Origin: Corynebacterium coyleae
Lineage (GTDB): Bacteria; Actinomycetota; Actinomycetes; Mycobacteriales; Mycobacteriaceae
Direction of reading: 5' to 3'
Assembly: GCF_030408635.1 (NCBI RefSeq)
Contig: NZ_CP047198.1
Location: 1,674,001 to 1,738,000 of the forward strand
DNA: 64,000 bases
The translations under genes and the position numbers were made by a program. This document shows positions 46,213 to 55,470 of this stretch, in pieces (the stretch's first letter is position 1; every line of letters begins with the position of its first letter). The notes beneath the pieces are model-generated. The model was not told the origin of the DNA, made no database searches, and saw only the letters and a program-made list of their open reading frames with translations.

Positions 46213-46375
46213 TCGCCAACCGGGTTAGCTGTCGGGCGGGGTGTTGAGAAATGACCCTCGGTCCGAACGACCTACGCCCCACGGGAGCAAGTACTCCACT
46301 CTGGTTCCCCGGTCCCCTTCGGCTTCGATCGGCTTTTCCGATCTCCACTTCAGAGTTACGGCTCATATGTTGTTT
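46213..46375 (-). promoter_or_regulatory. Cyclic di-AMP riboswitch (ydaO/yuaA type)
   Basis: The minus-strand leader of the NlpC/P60 gene contains the conserved ydaO elements in order: GGGGAACC (46310-46303), GGGGCGTAGG, and then CCCGACAGCTAACC followed by GGTTGGCG (46236-46213). This is the core of the c-di-AMP riboswitch, which in actinobacteria commonly precedes rpf and NlpC/P60 wall hydrolase genes and switches them off when c-di-AMP binds. Outer boundaries are approximate. About 25 bases remain to the start codon, so the expression platform must overlap the ribosome site or the 3' stem. Confidence 0.8.
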
Positions 46376-46457
46376 TCGATCCATGCTTCCAACGGCTGTT
46401 GTCGCAATGTCTCGAACAGGTTACGAAACGGCAACAAGAGTGTCCAGCCAACACGCC

Positions 46458-46473
46458 GTTACAGTTCCGTTAT
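46458..46473. promoter_or_regulatory. Tandem GTTAC/GTTAT repeat, possible MtrA-type site
   Basis: Plus strand GTTACAGTTCCGTTAT: two GTTA half sites 11 bases apart, with a third GTTAC at 46420-46424. Response regulator MtrA controls NlpC/P60 and rpf genes in corynebacteria and binds loose direct repeats of this type. The motif is short, so this is only a suggestion. Confidence 0.3.
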
Positions 46474-46636
46474 CAAAAGATTTGACGCAAAGCTGCGTCG
46501 AAGCCTCCGTTTCTAAATGAAAACTAAGAACGGTCCAATATCCCCAAAACACGGCCATACGCTGCGCATTTATCCGCCAAACCAAGAAGCAAGTTGATCT
46601 CCGCAAAGTTAAAGACAACCCAATTAAAACGGATTG

Positions 46637-46652
46637 TGTGATCTTACTCACA
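46637..46652. promoter_or_regulatory. GlxR (cAMP-CRP family) binding site
   Basis: TGTGATCTTACTCACA has perfect TGTGA/TCACA half sites with the six-base spacing of the corynebacterial GlxR consensus. It lies about 450 bases upstream of the NlpC/P60 start and 20 bases before the qcrB terminator on the other side. The rest of the 46188-46735 gap is AT-rich leader and promoter DNA without a gene. Confidence 0.75.
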
Positions 46653-46682
46653 CTTGCTTGTTAACCTCATTGTTACAAAGAA

Positions 46683-46717
46683 AATCGCCCCGCACCACAG
46701 TGTGGTGCGGGGCGATT
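46683..46717 (-). terminator. Terminator after qcrB
   Basis: A perfect 17-bp inverted repeat AATCGCCCCGCACCACA/TGTGGTGCGGGGCGATT, 19 bases after the qcrB stop. On the minus strand it runs directly into TTTTCTTT. Very stable, ends the ctaE-qcrCAB unit. Confidence 0.9.
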
Positions 46718-46735
46718 CACGCAACTACTTACATG

Positions 46736-48358
46736 CTAGCGAGGCGATACGTCGCGGTCGTCGCGATCCTTGTTGGCCTCGAGAGCACGCAGCGTCTCGA
46801 CAGCCTCCTCGTGCTTCTGCTTCTCTGCATCGCGTACACGCTCAGACACGCCGATCTCGGCGGGCGAGAACTTACCGATGGTCTCAGAGTCAGCGAAGCC
46901 AAGCTGGTTCATCTGCTTCGGCACACGAGCACCTGCGTACTCGAGCGGAACCGGGTGACCATTCTCGTCCACTGGGCCAAGCGGCTGGTGGATCTCGATG
47001 AAGGCACCGTTCGGCAAACGCTTGATGATGCCGGTCTCGATACCGTGCTCCAGCACAGCGCGGTCGGAGCGCTGCAGGCCGATGCACAGACGGTAGGTGA
47101 TGAAGAATGCCAGCGGCGGCAGAACAATGATGCCGATACGTCCCACCCAGGTCATCGCGTTCAGCGAGATCTGGAAGAAGTGAGCAACGTGGTCGTTACC
47201 ACCGGAGATGGTCATCAGCAGGAAGAAGGTCAGACCCATCACGCCGATGCCGGTACGTACCGGAACGTCACGCGGACGCTGCAGCAAGTTGTGGTGTGCG
47301 TCGTCGCCGGTGACCTTCTTCTCGATAAAGGGGTAGGCGATGAGCAGCGCAACCATCAGACCACAGAGCAGTGCGACCCAGAATGCACCCGGGATGGTGT
47401 AGCTACCGATGTAGAGCTCCCAAGCCGGCATGACACGGGCGGCACCATCAGTCCACAGCATGTAGACGTCAGGCTGCGAACCAGCAGACACCTGCGACGG
47501 GTTGTACGGGCCGATGTTCCAAATACCGTTGATGGTGGTCAGACCAGCCATTGCAGCCAGCACTGCGAACACGATCATCATGTAGCCGATTGCGTGCGTT
47601 GCAAACACCGGCATGATGCGGACACCAACAACGTTGTTCTCGGTGCGACCCGGTCCCGGGAACTGGGTGTGCTTCTGGAACCACACGAGCAGCAGGTGAG
47701 CTGCGATCAGCGCCAGGATGATGCCCGGCAGGATCAGCACGTGCAGGATGTAGAAGCGGTCCAGCATCAGATCGGACGGGAAGTCGCCGCCGAAGATAGC
47801 CCAGTGCATCCAGGTGCCGATGATCGGCAGGCCCAGGATGATCGCGGACATAATGCGCAGACCAACACCGGAGAGCAGATCGTCCGGCAGGGAGTAGCCC
47901 ATGAAGCCCTCAATCATGCCGAGGAGGACAAGGGTTACACCGATGAGCCAGTTTGCCTCACGCGGGCGACGGAACGCACCGGTGAAGAAGACACGCATCA
48001 TGTGGGCGAACATGGCCATCATGAACATCAGTGCAGCCCAGTGGTGCATCTGACGAACAAACAGGCCACCGCGGACGTCAAAGGAAATGTCAAGCGCGGT
48101 TGCGTATGCACGGGACATTTCGACGCCGTTGAGCGGCAGGTATGCACCGTCGTAGATCACCTTGGTGATCGACGGGTCGAAGAACAAGGCCAGGTAGATA
48201 CCGGTCAGCAGCAGGATGATGAAGCTGTAGAGCGCCATCTCGCCGAGCATGAAGGACCAGTGCGTCGGGAAGACCTTGTTGAGCTGCGGGCGCAGGACGC
48301 CCGCAACGGTAAAGCGGGAATCCGCATTGTTTGCGGCTTGCTGAAGTTTCGTACTCAT
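46736..48358 (-). CDS. qcrB: Cytochrome bc1 complex cytochrome b subunit
   Basis: 540 residues, eight to nine transmembrane segments. Heme ligands lie in the paired histidine helices ([23 protein letters not shown] and the [25 protein letters not shown] helix). The quinol-site signature appears as PEWY-like PAWELY. The C-terminal extension of more than 100 residues is characteristic of actinobacterial QcrB. Part of the menaquinol:cytochrome c branch of the bcc-aa3 supercomplex. Start overlaps the qcrA stop (TAATG). Confidence 0.97.
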   Translation of the reverse strand: MSTKLQQAANNADSRFTVAGVLRPQLNKVFPTHWSFMLGEMALYSFIILLLTGIYLALFFDPSITKVIYDGAYLPLNGVEMSRAYATALDISFDVRGGLFVRQMHHWAALMFMMAMFAHMMRVFFTGAFRRPREANWLIGVTLVLLGMIEGFMGYSLPDDLLSGVGLRIMSAIILGLPIIGTWMHWAIFGGDFPSDLMLDRFYILHVLILPGIILALIAAHLLLVWFQKHTQFPGPGRTENNVVGVRIMPVFATHAIGYMMIVFAVLAAMAGLTTINGIWNIGPYNPSQVSAGSQPDVYMLWTDGAARVMPAWELYIGSYTIPGAFWVALLCGLMVALLIAYPFIEKKVTGDDAHHNLLQRPRDVPVRTGIGVMGLTFFLLMTISGGNDHVAHFFQISLNAMTWVGRIGIIVLPPLAFFITYRLCIGLQRSDRAVLEHGIETGIIKRLPNGAFIEIHQPLGPVDENGHPVPLEYAGARVPKQMNQLGFADSETIGKFSPAEIGVSERVRDAEKQKHEEAVETLRALEANKDRDDRDVSPR

Positions 48359-49578
48359 TAGGACTGACGCTCCCAGAATGCCGGGCCGACGGGCTCAATG
48401 AAGTTCCCGTTGGCGATGAGGTAACCGTCTTCGTCAACCGTCACAGGAAGCTGCGGCAGTGCACGAGCGGCGGGACCGAAGATCGGCTTACCGTGCTGCA
48501 ACGCATCGAACTGCGACTGGTGGCACGGGCACAGGATGCGGTTGGTCTGAGCCTCGTACAGCGAGGTCGGGCAACCAATGTGCGTGCAAATCTTGGAGTA
48601 GGCGTAGTAATCGCCGTAGTGGAAGTCTTCCTGACCCTCACGTTCGATGACGCGCTTCGCGTCCTCAGAACGCAGACGGATCAGCATGACAGCGTTGCGC
48701 GGACCGTGGATGGAGTGCATCTGGTTCTCATACACATCGCGCTTCGGGTCGTATTCCTTGCCGTCATTGACGTCCTCTGGGTAGAGCGGGAACACGGTCT
48801 CCATCGCAGCGGCGGCAAGGTCCTCCGGACGCATACGCACCAGGCGAGACACGCCGGCGGTGGTGTAGTGCGAGCCGACCTCACCCTTGTGAAGTTCTGC
48901 AATCGCACCGGTGTCGCGGCCGAGGTAAACCTTCACGCCTTGATCCTGGACGGTCCAGCCGTGGGTCCACAGGGTGCCGTCGCCGAAGTAGTTCAGCTCG
49001 TGGCGGACCTTCCACGGGTTCTTGATCATGCCGCCAAGCGGAGCGATGACCATCAGACCGGCGAGGACACCAGCGGTGCCGAGCAGACCCTTGAGCGCCT
49101 TGCGACGACCAAGCGTCGAGGTCTCCCAAGCATCGTTCAGCAGAGCGGTCGTAGTGCGACGATCCAGTTCGCTGGACGGGCCGTCATGGCGACGCTGTAC
49201 AGCGATCTCTTCAGGGACAAACTTCTTCACGTACTGGATGATTGCAACACCCAGGCCGAGGAAGGCCAGACCTGCGGTCAGGCCAAGCAGTGGCGTGTAG
49301 AAGGTGTAGATCCAGAGTCCTTCGTCGCCGTGGAACTTCGGCTCCCACGGCCAGAACAGGTAAACACCGAGGAAAGCAATCGCGGCGAGAACCGAGATGG
49401 CCAACCAAATCTTGATGCCACGCTCAGAGGACTTCTCGCGAGGGTCACCCTCGACCGGGAAGCGCTCCTTACGGTAAGCAACCGTTACGTCGTCAAGCTC
49501 CGTGCCGAGAGCAGCGAGCTCCGCATTGCTCATGCGGTCAAGCTCTTCCTTCGTGTAATTTTTCTTCACATCACTCAT
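48358..49578 (-). CDS. qcrA: Cytochrome bc1 complex Rieske iron-sulfur subunit
   Basis: 406 residues from ATG 49578 ([14 protein letters not shown]), overlapping the qcrC stop (ATGA). Three transmembrane segments (about 53-73, 89-113, 168-190), then the Rieske domain with cluster ligands in CTHIGCP and CPCHQSQFD near residues 330-355. The three-helix anchor is an actinobacterial feature. Transfers electrons from menaquinol to the diheme QcrC. Confidence 0.97.
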   Translation of the reverse strand: MSDVKKNYTKEELDRMSNAELAALGTELDDVTVAYRKERFPVEGDPREKSSERGIKIWLAISVLAAIAFLGVYLFWPWEPKFHGDEGLWIYTFYTPLLGLTAGLAFLGLGVAIIQYVKKFVPEEIAVQRRHDGPSSELDRRTTTALLNDAWETSTLGRRKALKGLLGTAGVLAGLMVIAPLGGMIKNPWKVRHELNYFGDGTLWTHGWTVQDQGVKVYLGRDTGAIAELHKGEVGSHYTTAGVSRLVRMRPEDLAAAAMETVFPLYPEDVNDGKEYDPKRDVYENQMHSIHGPRNAVMLIRLRSEDAKRVIEREGQEDFHYGDYYAYSKICTHIGCPTSLYEAQTNRILCPCHQSQFDALQHGKPIFGPAARALPQLPVTVDEDGYLIANGNFIEPVGPAFWERQS

Positions 49579-50423
49579 GAGCGGGATCCAATCCACATAG
49601 CACCAGCGGCGACCAGCGAGATGCCGATCATCCACATCGCAATACCTTCAGAAACCGGGCCGAGGCCACCGAGGGACCAGCCACCCGGGGACGGGGTCTC
49701 CTTGGTCGACTTAATGAAGGCAATGATGTCCTTCTTCTCATCAGCGCTGAGCTGACGGTCAGAGAACTTCGGCATGTTCTGCGGACCAGTGAGCATCGCC
49801 TGGTAGATCTCCTGCTCGTTCGCAGGGTCGAGCACCGGGGCGTACTTACCAGAAGACAATGCGCCACCACGACCGGTGAAGTTGTGGCAGGAGGCGCAGT
49901 TCAAACGGAAGAGTTCGCCGCCACGTGCGACGTCTGCTTCCTGAACCTTGCCGTCGTAGTTCTTGCCGCGCAGCTCTTCCTTAGCCAGGGTGCCGTCCGG
50001 GTTGTACACGAGCTCCGGGCCACCACCGTTGGCTGCGACATATGCAGCCAAGGCGAGAGCCTGGTTCTCCGTGTAGCGCGGCTTCTTACGCTCAGCCTGC
50101 GCGTCGTTCGACATCATCGGCATACGGCCAGAGTTGACCTGGAAGTACACGGCGCCTTCGCCGGTACCGATCAGAGACGGACCACGGTCGGCAACGCCCT
50201 GCAGGTTCGCACCGTGGCAGGTGATGCAAGCGACGTCGTAGATTTCCTTACCCTCCTGGATAAGGGCCTGGTCGTCACGCTGGGCGGTGGCCACCTGTGC
50301 ATTAGGGGCCAATGCGGATGCGAGAAGACCCGCGCCGGACAAGCCCAGCGTCAACGCAGCAGCACCTGCGAAGGTGCGCTGCGCCTTGCGTGCGCGACGC
50401 TTCTTGTTGGGTGAGTTTTCCAT
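49575..50423 (-). CDS. qcrC: Diheme cytochrome c subunit of the bcc complex
   Basis: 282 residues. An N-terminal signal anchor (about 18-45), two CXXCH heme sites (CITCH and CASCH) in successive cytochrome c domains, and a C-terminal transmembrane helix (about 258-278). In actinobacteria this diheme protein replaces both cytochrome c1 and the soluble cytochrome c and hands electrons straight to cytochrome aa3. Confidence 0.97.
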   Translation of the reverse strand: MENSPNKKRRARKAQRTFAGAAALTLGLSGAGLLASALAPNAQVATAQRDDQALIQEGKEIYDVACITCHGANLQGVADRGPSLIGTGEGAVYFQVNSGRMPMMSNDAQAERKKPRYTENQALALAAYVAANGGGPELVYNPDGTLAKEELRGKNYDGKVQEADVARGGELFRLNCASCHNFTGRGGALSSGKYAPVLDPANEQEIYQAMLTGPQNMPKFSDRQLSADEKKDIIAFIKSTKETPSPGGWSLGGLGPVSEGIAMWMIGISLVAAGAMWIGSRS

Positions 50424-50485
50424 TTTGTTCCTTATTAACGAGTTTTCAGAACACGTCTGCAGCCCGGGTTATACCCAGGGCACGG

Positions 50486-51106
50486 CTACTGGACGAGGTA
50501 GAGGGTGATGAACACGCCGATCCAAATGGCGTCAACGAAGTGCCAGTAGTACGAAACCACCATGGCAGCAGTTGCCTGTGCCGGGGTGAACTTCGACTTG
50601 GCTACTCGCATCAGCACGACGATGAACGCGATAATGCCTGCAGTCACGTGCGCCATGTGGAAACCGGTGATGATGTAGAACACCGATCCATAAACGCTGG
50701 ATTGCGGGGTCACGCCGTGCATGACCATCTCGGTCCATTCGAATGCCACCAGACCAAGGAAGATGACGCCAAGCACAACGGTTACGGTGAACCACTTGCG
50801 CAAGCCGTATACGTCACCTCGTTCTGCAGCGAACACGCCGAACTGAGAGGTGAAAGAGGAACCAATCAGCACGACGGTAATGATTCCACCGAAAAGGACG
50901 TTGAGGTGGTCCGTCTGGTTGCTCCAGTCACCTGCGGCGAGGCCGTTTGCGCGCGATGTGAAGTACATCGCGAACAAGCCGGCAAAGAACATGAGCTCTT
51001 GGGCGAGGAACGCGATCGTGCCAACGCTGACCATGTTCGGCCGGTTCAGCGCCGGAAGACGATTCTGCGGAGTCGCCATATTTGGGTTAGTAGTTGCGGT
51101 CGTCAC
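50486..51106 (-). CDS. ctaE: Cytochrome c oxidase subunit III
   Basis: 206 residues from GTG 51106. GATAAT at 51118-51113 lies seven bases upstream, so the message is probably leaderless. Five hydrophobic segments; conserved QELMFFAGLFAMYFTSRA, EW-containing LVAFEWTEM, FHMAHVTAGI and the last helix YYWHFVDAIWIGVFITLYL. First gene of the ctaE-qcrCAB unit, 62 bases before qcrC. Confidence 0.96.
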   Translation of the reverse strand: MTTATTNPNMATPQNRLPALNRPNMVSVGTIAFLAQELMFFAGLFAMYFTSRANGLAAGDWSNQTDHLNVLFGGIITVVLIGSSFTSQFGVFAAERGDVYGLRKWFTVTVVLGVIFLGLVAFEWTEMVMHGVTPQSSVYGSVFYIITGFHMAHVTAGIIAFIVVLMRVAKSKFTPAQATAAMVVSYYWHFVDAIWIGVFITLYLVQ

Positions 51107-51112
51107 GCATGC

Positions 51113-51453
51113 GATTATCCCCTATTTCTTCCTGATATTCATCTCATTCACCCCCACGATTTCCCTGTGAGACAGGGCCCGACCAGCAGCATTTAAAAAC
51201 ATTTTGGTTGCGAAAATAATTTTTAGAATTTCGGGAACTTTTTATAGCACCTATCCGACGCACATCAACGCAGGTCATTGCCCCGCCACCCAAAGTCGCC
51301 GTCTCCCCCACAAGATAGTTCCCCCAATTGCTCGAGCAAATAGGAGTCGCGCTGGGGTTCCAGAAAGTTCCCAGGTGTGCCCGACATCACATTGCGGCAC
51401 ACCCCCGCTTCGTGCCTAAACTTTCGATTGATTGAAATCTCTTTAACAACAAA
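51113..51453. other. Gene-free stretch upstream of ctaE
   Basis: About 340 bases between the ctaE promoter (GATAAT at 51118-51113 on the minus strand) and the ctaF terminator. It holds a 15-base inverted repeat CCCTGT/ACAGGG with GAG between (51163-51177) that could be an operator, and an AT-rich patch at 51190-51250. I see no open reading frame with a ribosome site and no RNA gene. Confidence 0.5.
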
Positions 51454-51485
51454 AATGCCCCTTCCGATAACTCGGAAGGGGCATT
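51454..51485 (-). terminator. Terminator of ctaCF
   Basis: Perfect 12-bp stem AATGCCCCTTCC/GGAAGGGGCATT with an eight-base loop, followed by TTTTTG on the minus strand, 38 bases after the ctaF stop. Confidence 0.92.
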
Positions 51486-51523
51486 GTCGTGGGCCGGGAA
51501 GGCCGCGACCCACTCTTTCTGCG

Positions 51524-51955
51524 TTAGTGCTTCTCGCGCGGAATACCGTACTGCAGGTTCAGCTGGGCGGTAGCCCAGATCAGCATGACCGCACCAAAGG
51601 CGATCAGCCAGAACTGCCAGAAGGCAATGCCGAGGCCGAGGAACAGAATCGATGCAGACATCGTAAACGGCCAGATCGAGCCCGGCGAGAAGAAGCCCAG
51701 CACGCCAGCGCCGTCTTCAATCTCTGCCTCTTCCCAGTCTTCCGGGAGGACGTCAGAGCGGGACTCCGCAATGTGGAGGTAACCGCCGAGCATGAAGCAG
51801 AGTGCGGTAGCAAGCACGAGGCCCACTGCGCCGATCCACTCAACGCCGAAGAGGTATGCGTCTTCGCCGATCCACGCCGTTGCGAGGATGTAGAACACTG
51901 CCATCAGGGCAAGAAATGTGCCAATGGCGTAGAAAACTTTTGAACCGGTTCCCAT
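51524..51955 (-). CDS. ctaF: Cytochrome c oxidase subunit IV (actinobacterial CtaF)
   Basis: 143 residues, four hydrophobic segments (about 7-27, 36-58, 88-110, 114-134). The pattern FYAIGTFLALMAVFYILATAW, the mid-protein acidic loop EDWEEAEIEDGAG and FFSPGSIWPF match actinobacterial subunit IV. It lies 18 bases downstream of ctaC and shares its transcript; AGAGAG serves as ribosome site. Confidence 0.94.
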   Translation of the reverse strand: MGTGSKVFYAIGTFLALMAVFYILATAWIGEDAYLFGVEWIGAVGLVLATALCFMLGGYLHIAESRSDVLPEDWEEAEIEDGAGVLGFFSPGSIWPFTMSASILFLGLGIAFWQFWLIAFGAVMLIWATAQLNLQYGIPREKH

Positions 51956-51973
51956 GGCTACGTTCTCTCTTTC

Positions 51974-53068
51974 TTAAACGGTCGCGTTCGGATCGACAGT
52001 GTTGACGCCGTCACGAGAACCCTCGCGCTCGGACACAAACGGACGGGTGCTGGTTGCGTACGGTGCTTCACCGATGGAGCGCAGTGCCTCGGAGTTCGGT
52101 GCCTCCGGGTTCTGACGACGGAATTCGATGTACTGCTGGAACTTCTCCGGTGTAACTGCACGGATCTCGAAGTTCATCATTGCGTGGTAGGTACCGCACA
52201 TCTCAGCACAGCGGCCGACGAATGCACCTTCCTTGTCGATGCGCTCAATCTGGAACTCACGCTGCTGCTGGTTCGACTCCGGGTGCGCGTACACGTCACG
52301 CTTGAAGAGGAACTCCGGAACCCAGAACGCGTGGTTCACGTCGCCAGATGCGAGACGGAACGCGATCGGGGTGTCGGTCGGCAGAACCAGGACCGGAACT
52401 TCCTCGGTGGAACCAACGGTCTCGATCTCGTTGAAGTTGAGGTAGGACAGGTCGCCCATCGAGGTGCCGTGGATTGGGTTCGCGTTGTGCATGTCCTCGT
52501 CGTCGTACTTCGTTGCCTCTGCAAGAGCCTGGCGCTCAGCGTCGAGACCGTCGTAGTCAGCACCGTTTGCAGTCAGGTCGCCTGCGACCTCTGCGTAACC
52601 GAACTTCCAGTTCCACTGGTAGCCGGTGACGTCAACGGTCACCTTCGGATCCTTATCCAGGGCGGTCGTGCGTGTCTGCGCCTGAACCGTGAAGAAGAAC
52701 AGGACCATCACGATGACGATCGGGAGGATCGTCAGACCGAGCTCGAGCGGCACGTTGTACTGCAGCTGCTTCGGGAACTCGCCGGCACCTTGCTTTTCGC
52801 GGGCCTTGTGGTTCCACCGAACGATGGACCAGAGGAACAGACCCCACATAATGATGCCGATTGTCCAGGCCGCTACCCAGACCCAAACCCAGAAGTTGTA
52901 CATCTGGGTACCTTCAGGGGTGACCGGGTCCGGCCAGCCCATGTCGAGGATGCGCGCGACTGACTCCGGCGGAGCTACATCACAGCCCGTCAGCGCAAAG
53001 CTTCCGAGGAGCAGCGAACCGGCGACGGCAGCCTTCTTGGCGAATCCGCGCTTAACTTCCTTTTCCAC
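51974..53068 (-). CDS. ctaC: Cytochrome c oxidase subunit II (lipoprotein)
   Basis: 364 residues from GTG 53068, with AGGAAGG eight bases upstream. A lipoprotein signal ends in LTGC (about residue 28). Two transmembrane segments (about 60-85 and 103-125) precede the cupredoxin domain. The CuA ligands are seen in GRCAEMCGTYHAMM, with an upstream His in SGDVNHAFW. About 35 residues after the CuA site form an actinobacterial extension. A moderate promoter TTGAAC (53152-53147), 17 bases, AATGTT lies upstream. Confidence 0.96.
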   Translation of the reverse strand: MEKEVKRGFAKKAAVAGSLLLGSFALTGCDVAPPESVARILDMGWPDPVTPEGTQMYNFWVWVWVAAWTIGIIMWGLFLWSIVRWNHKAREKQGAGEFPKQLQYNVPLELGLTILPIVIVMVLFFFTVQAQTRTTALDKDPKVTVDVTGYQWNWKFGYAEVAGDLTANGADYDGLDAERQALAEATKYDDEDMHNANPIHGTSMGDLSYLNFNEIETVGSTEEVPVLVLPTDTPIAFRLASGDVNHAFWVPEFLFKRDVYAHPESNQQQREFQIERIDKEGAFVGRCAEMCGTYHAMMNFEIRAVTPEKFQQYIEFRRQNPEAPNSEALRSIGEAPYATSTRPFVSEREGSRDGVNTVDPNATV

Positions 53069-53473
53069 GTGTGTTTGCCTTCCTGTCCACACTAGAACCA
53101 TCGAATGCACATGCCGATGGCAGAACATTCCTACGGAGCCAGAATAGTTCAAACAGATCGTCGCTACGGAATCTTGTCGAGCCTCACGCTTTTCGACGAT
53201 TGCCCCTCCGAACAAAACCACCTCTCCCCCGCAAATTAGCCCGCAGTGCTGGGCATTAAGTTCATAAGCAAGGCGTTGCGAAGATCAGTCGAAATCTTCG
53301 CTTTGACCCCTCAACCATTAGTTGGCCCCCTTATGGGGCACCGCAAAAGGTGGACACTCCGCGACGCGTTCGGTTCACGAGTTCGCCGTTGAAAACCCTA
53401 TTGTGGAATGCGTCATGACGGTGCCGCACGGTTCGAGGCGGCGCACCTTATATATAGGAGAGGTTTCACAACG
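53069..53473. other. Divergent ctaC/ltsA intergenic region
   Basis: 405 bases with no gene. Near ctaC is a TTGAAC/AATGTT promoter candidate. At 53278-53301 lies a perfect inverted repeat, and GCCCC/GGGGC (about 53325-53338) forms a second small one. Near ltsA, TATATA (53451-53456) is followed directly by the ribosome site AGGAGAGG. The mixture suggests two divergent, regulated promoters. Confidence 0.5.
53278..53301. promoter_or_regulatory. Inverted repeat GCGAAGAT-N8-ATCTTCGC
   Basis: Perfect eight-base arms separated by eight bases, midway between the divergent ctaC and ltsA genes. No T run of terminator type is needed here because both genes read away from it. A dimeric repressor or activator site is the natural reading. 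Which regulator is unknown. Confidence 0.5.
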
Positions 53474-55396
53474 ATGTGCGGTCTTGTTGCACTGTTGACT
53501 GCCCGCGGCGATGCCCCAGTGTTTACCGACGCGGTCGGTCGCTCGCTTTCCTGCATGTATCACCGCGGCCCTGACGCTGCGGGAACATGGAACGACGATG
53601 ACGCTGTTTTCGGCTTTAACCGCCTGGCGATCATCGACATCGAGCACTCCCACCAGCCACTGCGCTGGGGGCCGGCAGAAAACCCCGAACGTTACGCCCT
53701 GACGTTTAACGGCGAGATTTACAACTACGTGGAGTTGCGCGAGGAACTCACCAAGGCCGGATACACCTTCAACACTGCTGGTGATGGCGAACCGATCGTG
53801 GTCGGTTTCCACCACTGGGGCGCCAACGTGGTTGAGCATCTGCGCGGCATGTTCGCCTTTGTCATCTGGGACACTGAGACCAAGACGATGTTTGCAGCGC
53901 GCGACCAGTTCGGCATCAAGCCATTGTTCTATGCGACGACCGACAAGGGCACCGTTTTTGCCTCCGAGAAGAAGTCGATCCTGGAGATGGCCGACGAGCT
54001 AGGTCTAGGCCTCGACCTTGATCGCCGTGCAATCGAGCACTACGTGGACCTGCAGTACGTCCCGGAACCGGAGAGCCTGCACCGCGAGATCCGTCGCGTG
54101 GAGTCGGGCTGCACCGTGACTATCAAGCCGGGTGGCGAGGTCCACTCGGACCGCTACTTCAAGCCACACTTCAATTCCCAGCCTGTGCCAAAGGGCAAGG
54201 AGCAGGACCTGTACGACAGGATTGCCCGGGCGTTGGAGGATTCCGTCGAAAAGCATATGCGCGCTGACGTGACGGTTGGTTCCTTCTTGTCTGGCGGCAT
54301 CGACTCCACGGCGATCGCGGCGCTGGCGAAGCGTCACAATCCGAACCTGTTGACCTTCACCACTGGTTTTGAGCGGGAGGGCTATTCCGAGGTGGACGTC
54401 GCTGCAGAGTCGGCGGAGGCGATTGGTGTGGAGCACATCGTGAAGATTGTCTCCCCGGAGGAGTACGCTGACGCGATTCCGAAGATCATGTGGTACCTCG
54501 ACGATCCGGTCGCTGACCCTTCCCTGGTGCCACTGTTCTTCGTGGCACAGGAGGCGCGCAAGCACGTCAAGGTTGTGCTGTCCGGTGAGGGCGCAGACGA
54601 GCTTTTCGGCGGCTACACCATTTACAAGGAACCGTTGTCGCTCGCACCGTTTGAGAAGCTGCCGAGCGCGCTGAACAAAGGACTCAACCGTCTCAGCCGT
54701 GTGCTCCCGGAGGGTATGAAGGGCAAGAGCCTGCTCGAGCGCGGCACTACTCCAATGGAGGATCGGTACTACGGCAACGCTCGCTCGTTTAACTTCGAAC
54801 AACTCCAGCGCGTTCTGCCGTGGGCGAAGCGCGAGTGGGACCACCGCGAGGTCACCGCACCGATCTACGCTGCCTCGACACAGATGGATCCGGTGGCACG
54901 TATGCAGAACCTGGACCTGTTCACCTGGATGCGCGGCGACATTCTGGTCAAGGCCGACAAGATGAACATGGCAAACTCCCTGGAGCTGCGCGTTCCGTTC
55001 CTGGACAAGGAAGTCTTCGAGGTCGCGCAAACGATCCCGTATGACCAGAAGATTGCCAACGGCACCACGAAGTACGCGCTGCGTAAGGCGATGGAGCAGA
55101 TCGTTCCGCCTCACGTGCTGCACCGCAAGAAGTTGGGCTTCCCGGTACCAATGCGTCACTGGCTGGCCGGCGACGAGCTCTTCGGCTGGGCGCAGGACAC
55201 GATCCGCGAGTCGCAGACCGACGACATCTTCGCCAAAGACCAAGTCCTGGAGATGCTCAAGGAGCACCGCGACGGCGTGTCCGACCACTCGCGCCGTCTA
55301 TGGACGGTGCTGGCGTTCATGGTCTGGCACGGCATTTTCGTGGAAAACCGCATCGATCCCCAGATCGAGCACAAGGATTACCCGGTCGAGCTGTAG
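53474..55396 (+). CDS. ltsA: LtsA-type glutamine amidotransferase (asparagine synthase-like)
   Basis: 640 residues from ATG 53474, with AGGAGAGG upstream. The mature N-terminal Cys2 (MCGLVALL) is the glutaminase nucleophile; NGEIYNYVELRE and GDGEPIV follow. The synthetase domain has the pyrophosphatase loop SGGIDSTAIA and SGEGADELFGGY. In Corynebacterium the homologue next to ctaCF amidates the diaminopimelate of peptidoglycan; loss causes lysozyme sensitivity. AsnB activity is the alternative, but location and length favour LtsA. Confidence 0.9.
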   Translation: MCGLVALLTARGDAPVFTDAVGRSLSCMYHRGPDAAGTWNDDDAVFGFNRLAIIDIEHSHQPLRWGPAENPERYALTFNGEIYNYVELREELTKAGYTFNTAGDGEPIVVGFHHWGANVVEHLRGMFAFVIWDTETKTMFAARDQFGIKPLFYATTDKGTVFASEKKSILEMADELGLGLDLDRRAIEHYVDLQYVPEPESLHREIRRVESGCTVTIKPGGEVHSDRYFKPHFNSQPVPKGKEQDLYDRIARALEDSVEKHMRADVTVGSFLSGGIDSTAIAALAKRHNPNLLTFTTGFEREGYSEVDVAAESAEAIGVEHIVKIVSPEEYADAIPKIMWYLDDPVADPSLVPLFFVAQEARKHVKVVLSGEGADELFGGYTIYKEPLSLAPFEKLPSALNKGLNRLSRVLPEGMKGKSLLERGTTPMEDRYYGNARSFNFEQLQRVLPWAKREWDHREVTAPIYAASTQMDPVARMQNLDLFTWMRGDILVKADKMNMANSLELRVPFLDKEVFEVAQTIPYDQKIANGTTKYALRKAMEQIVPPHVLHRKKLGFPVPMRHWLAGDELFGWAQDTIRESQTDDIFAKDQVLEMLKEHRDGVSDHSRRLWTVLAFMVWHGIFVENRIDPQIEHKDYPVEL

Positions 55397-55412
55397 GTAG
55401 TGCCAGCACTAC
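55397..55412 (+). other. Small hairpin after ltsA
   Basis: GTAGTG/CACTAC around CCAG begins at the base after the ltsA stop codon. It is followed eight bases later by a second hairpin. The two could together form the 3' end structure of the ltsA mRNA. Confidence 0.5.
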
Positions 55413-55419
55413 CCCAGTT

Positions 55420-55448
55420 GGGCAGCCGTCTGTATTGTCGGGCTGCCC
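55420..55448 (+). terminator. Probable ltsA terminator hairpin
   Basis: GGGCAGCC/GGCTGCCC with a 13-base loop, 24 bases after the ltsA stop and 23 bases before the S41 protease start. It lacks a T run, so termination efficiency is uncertain, and read-through into the protease gene is possible. Confidence 0.45.
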
Positions 55449-55470
55449 GTTCGCCGGTTGAATGTGGTGT

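Noticed and set aside
46634-48361. 575-codon open frame on the plus strand opposite qcrB
   Set aside because: A high-GC antisense shadow of the cytochrome b gene, rich in His/Asp/Arg, with no recognisable domain.
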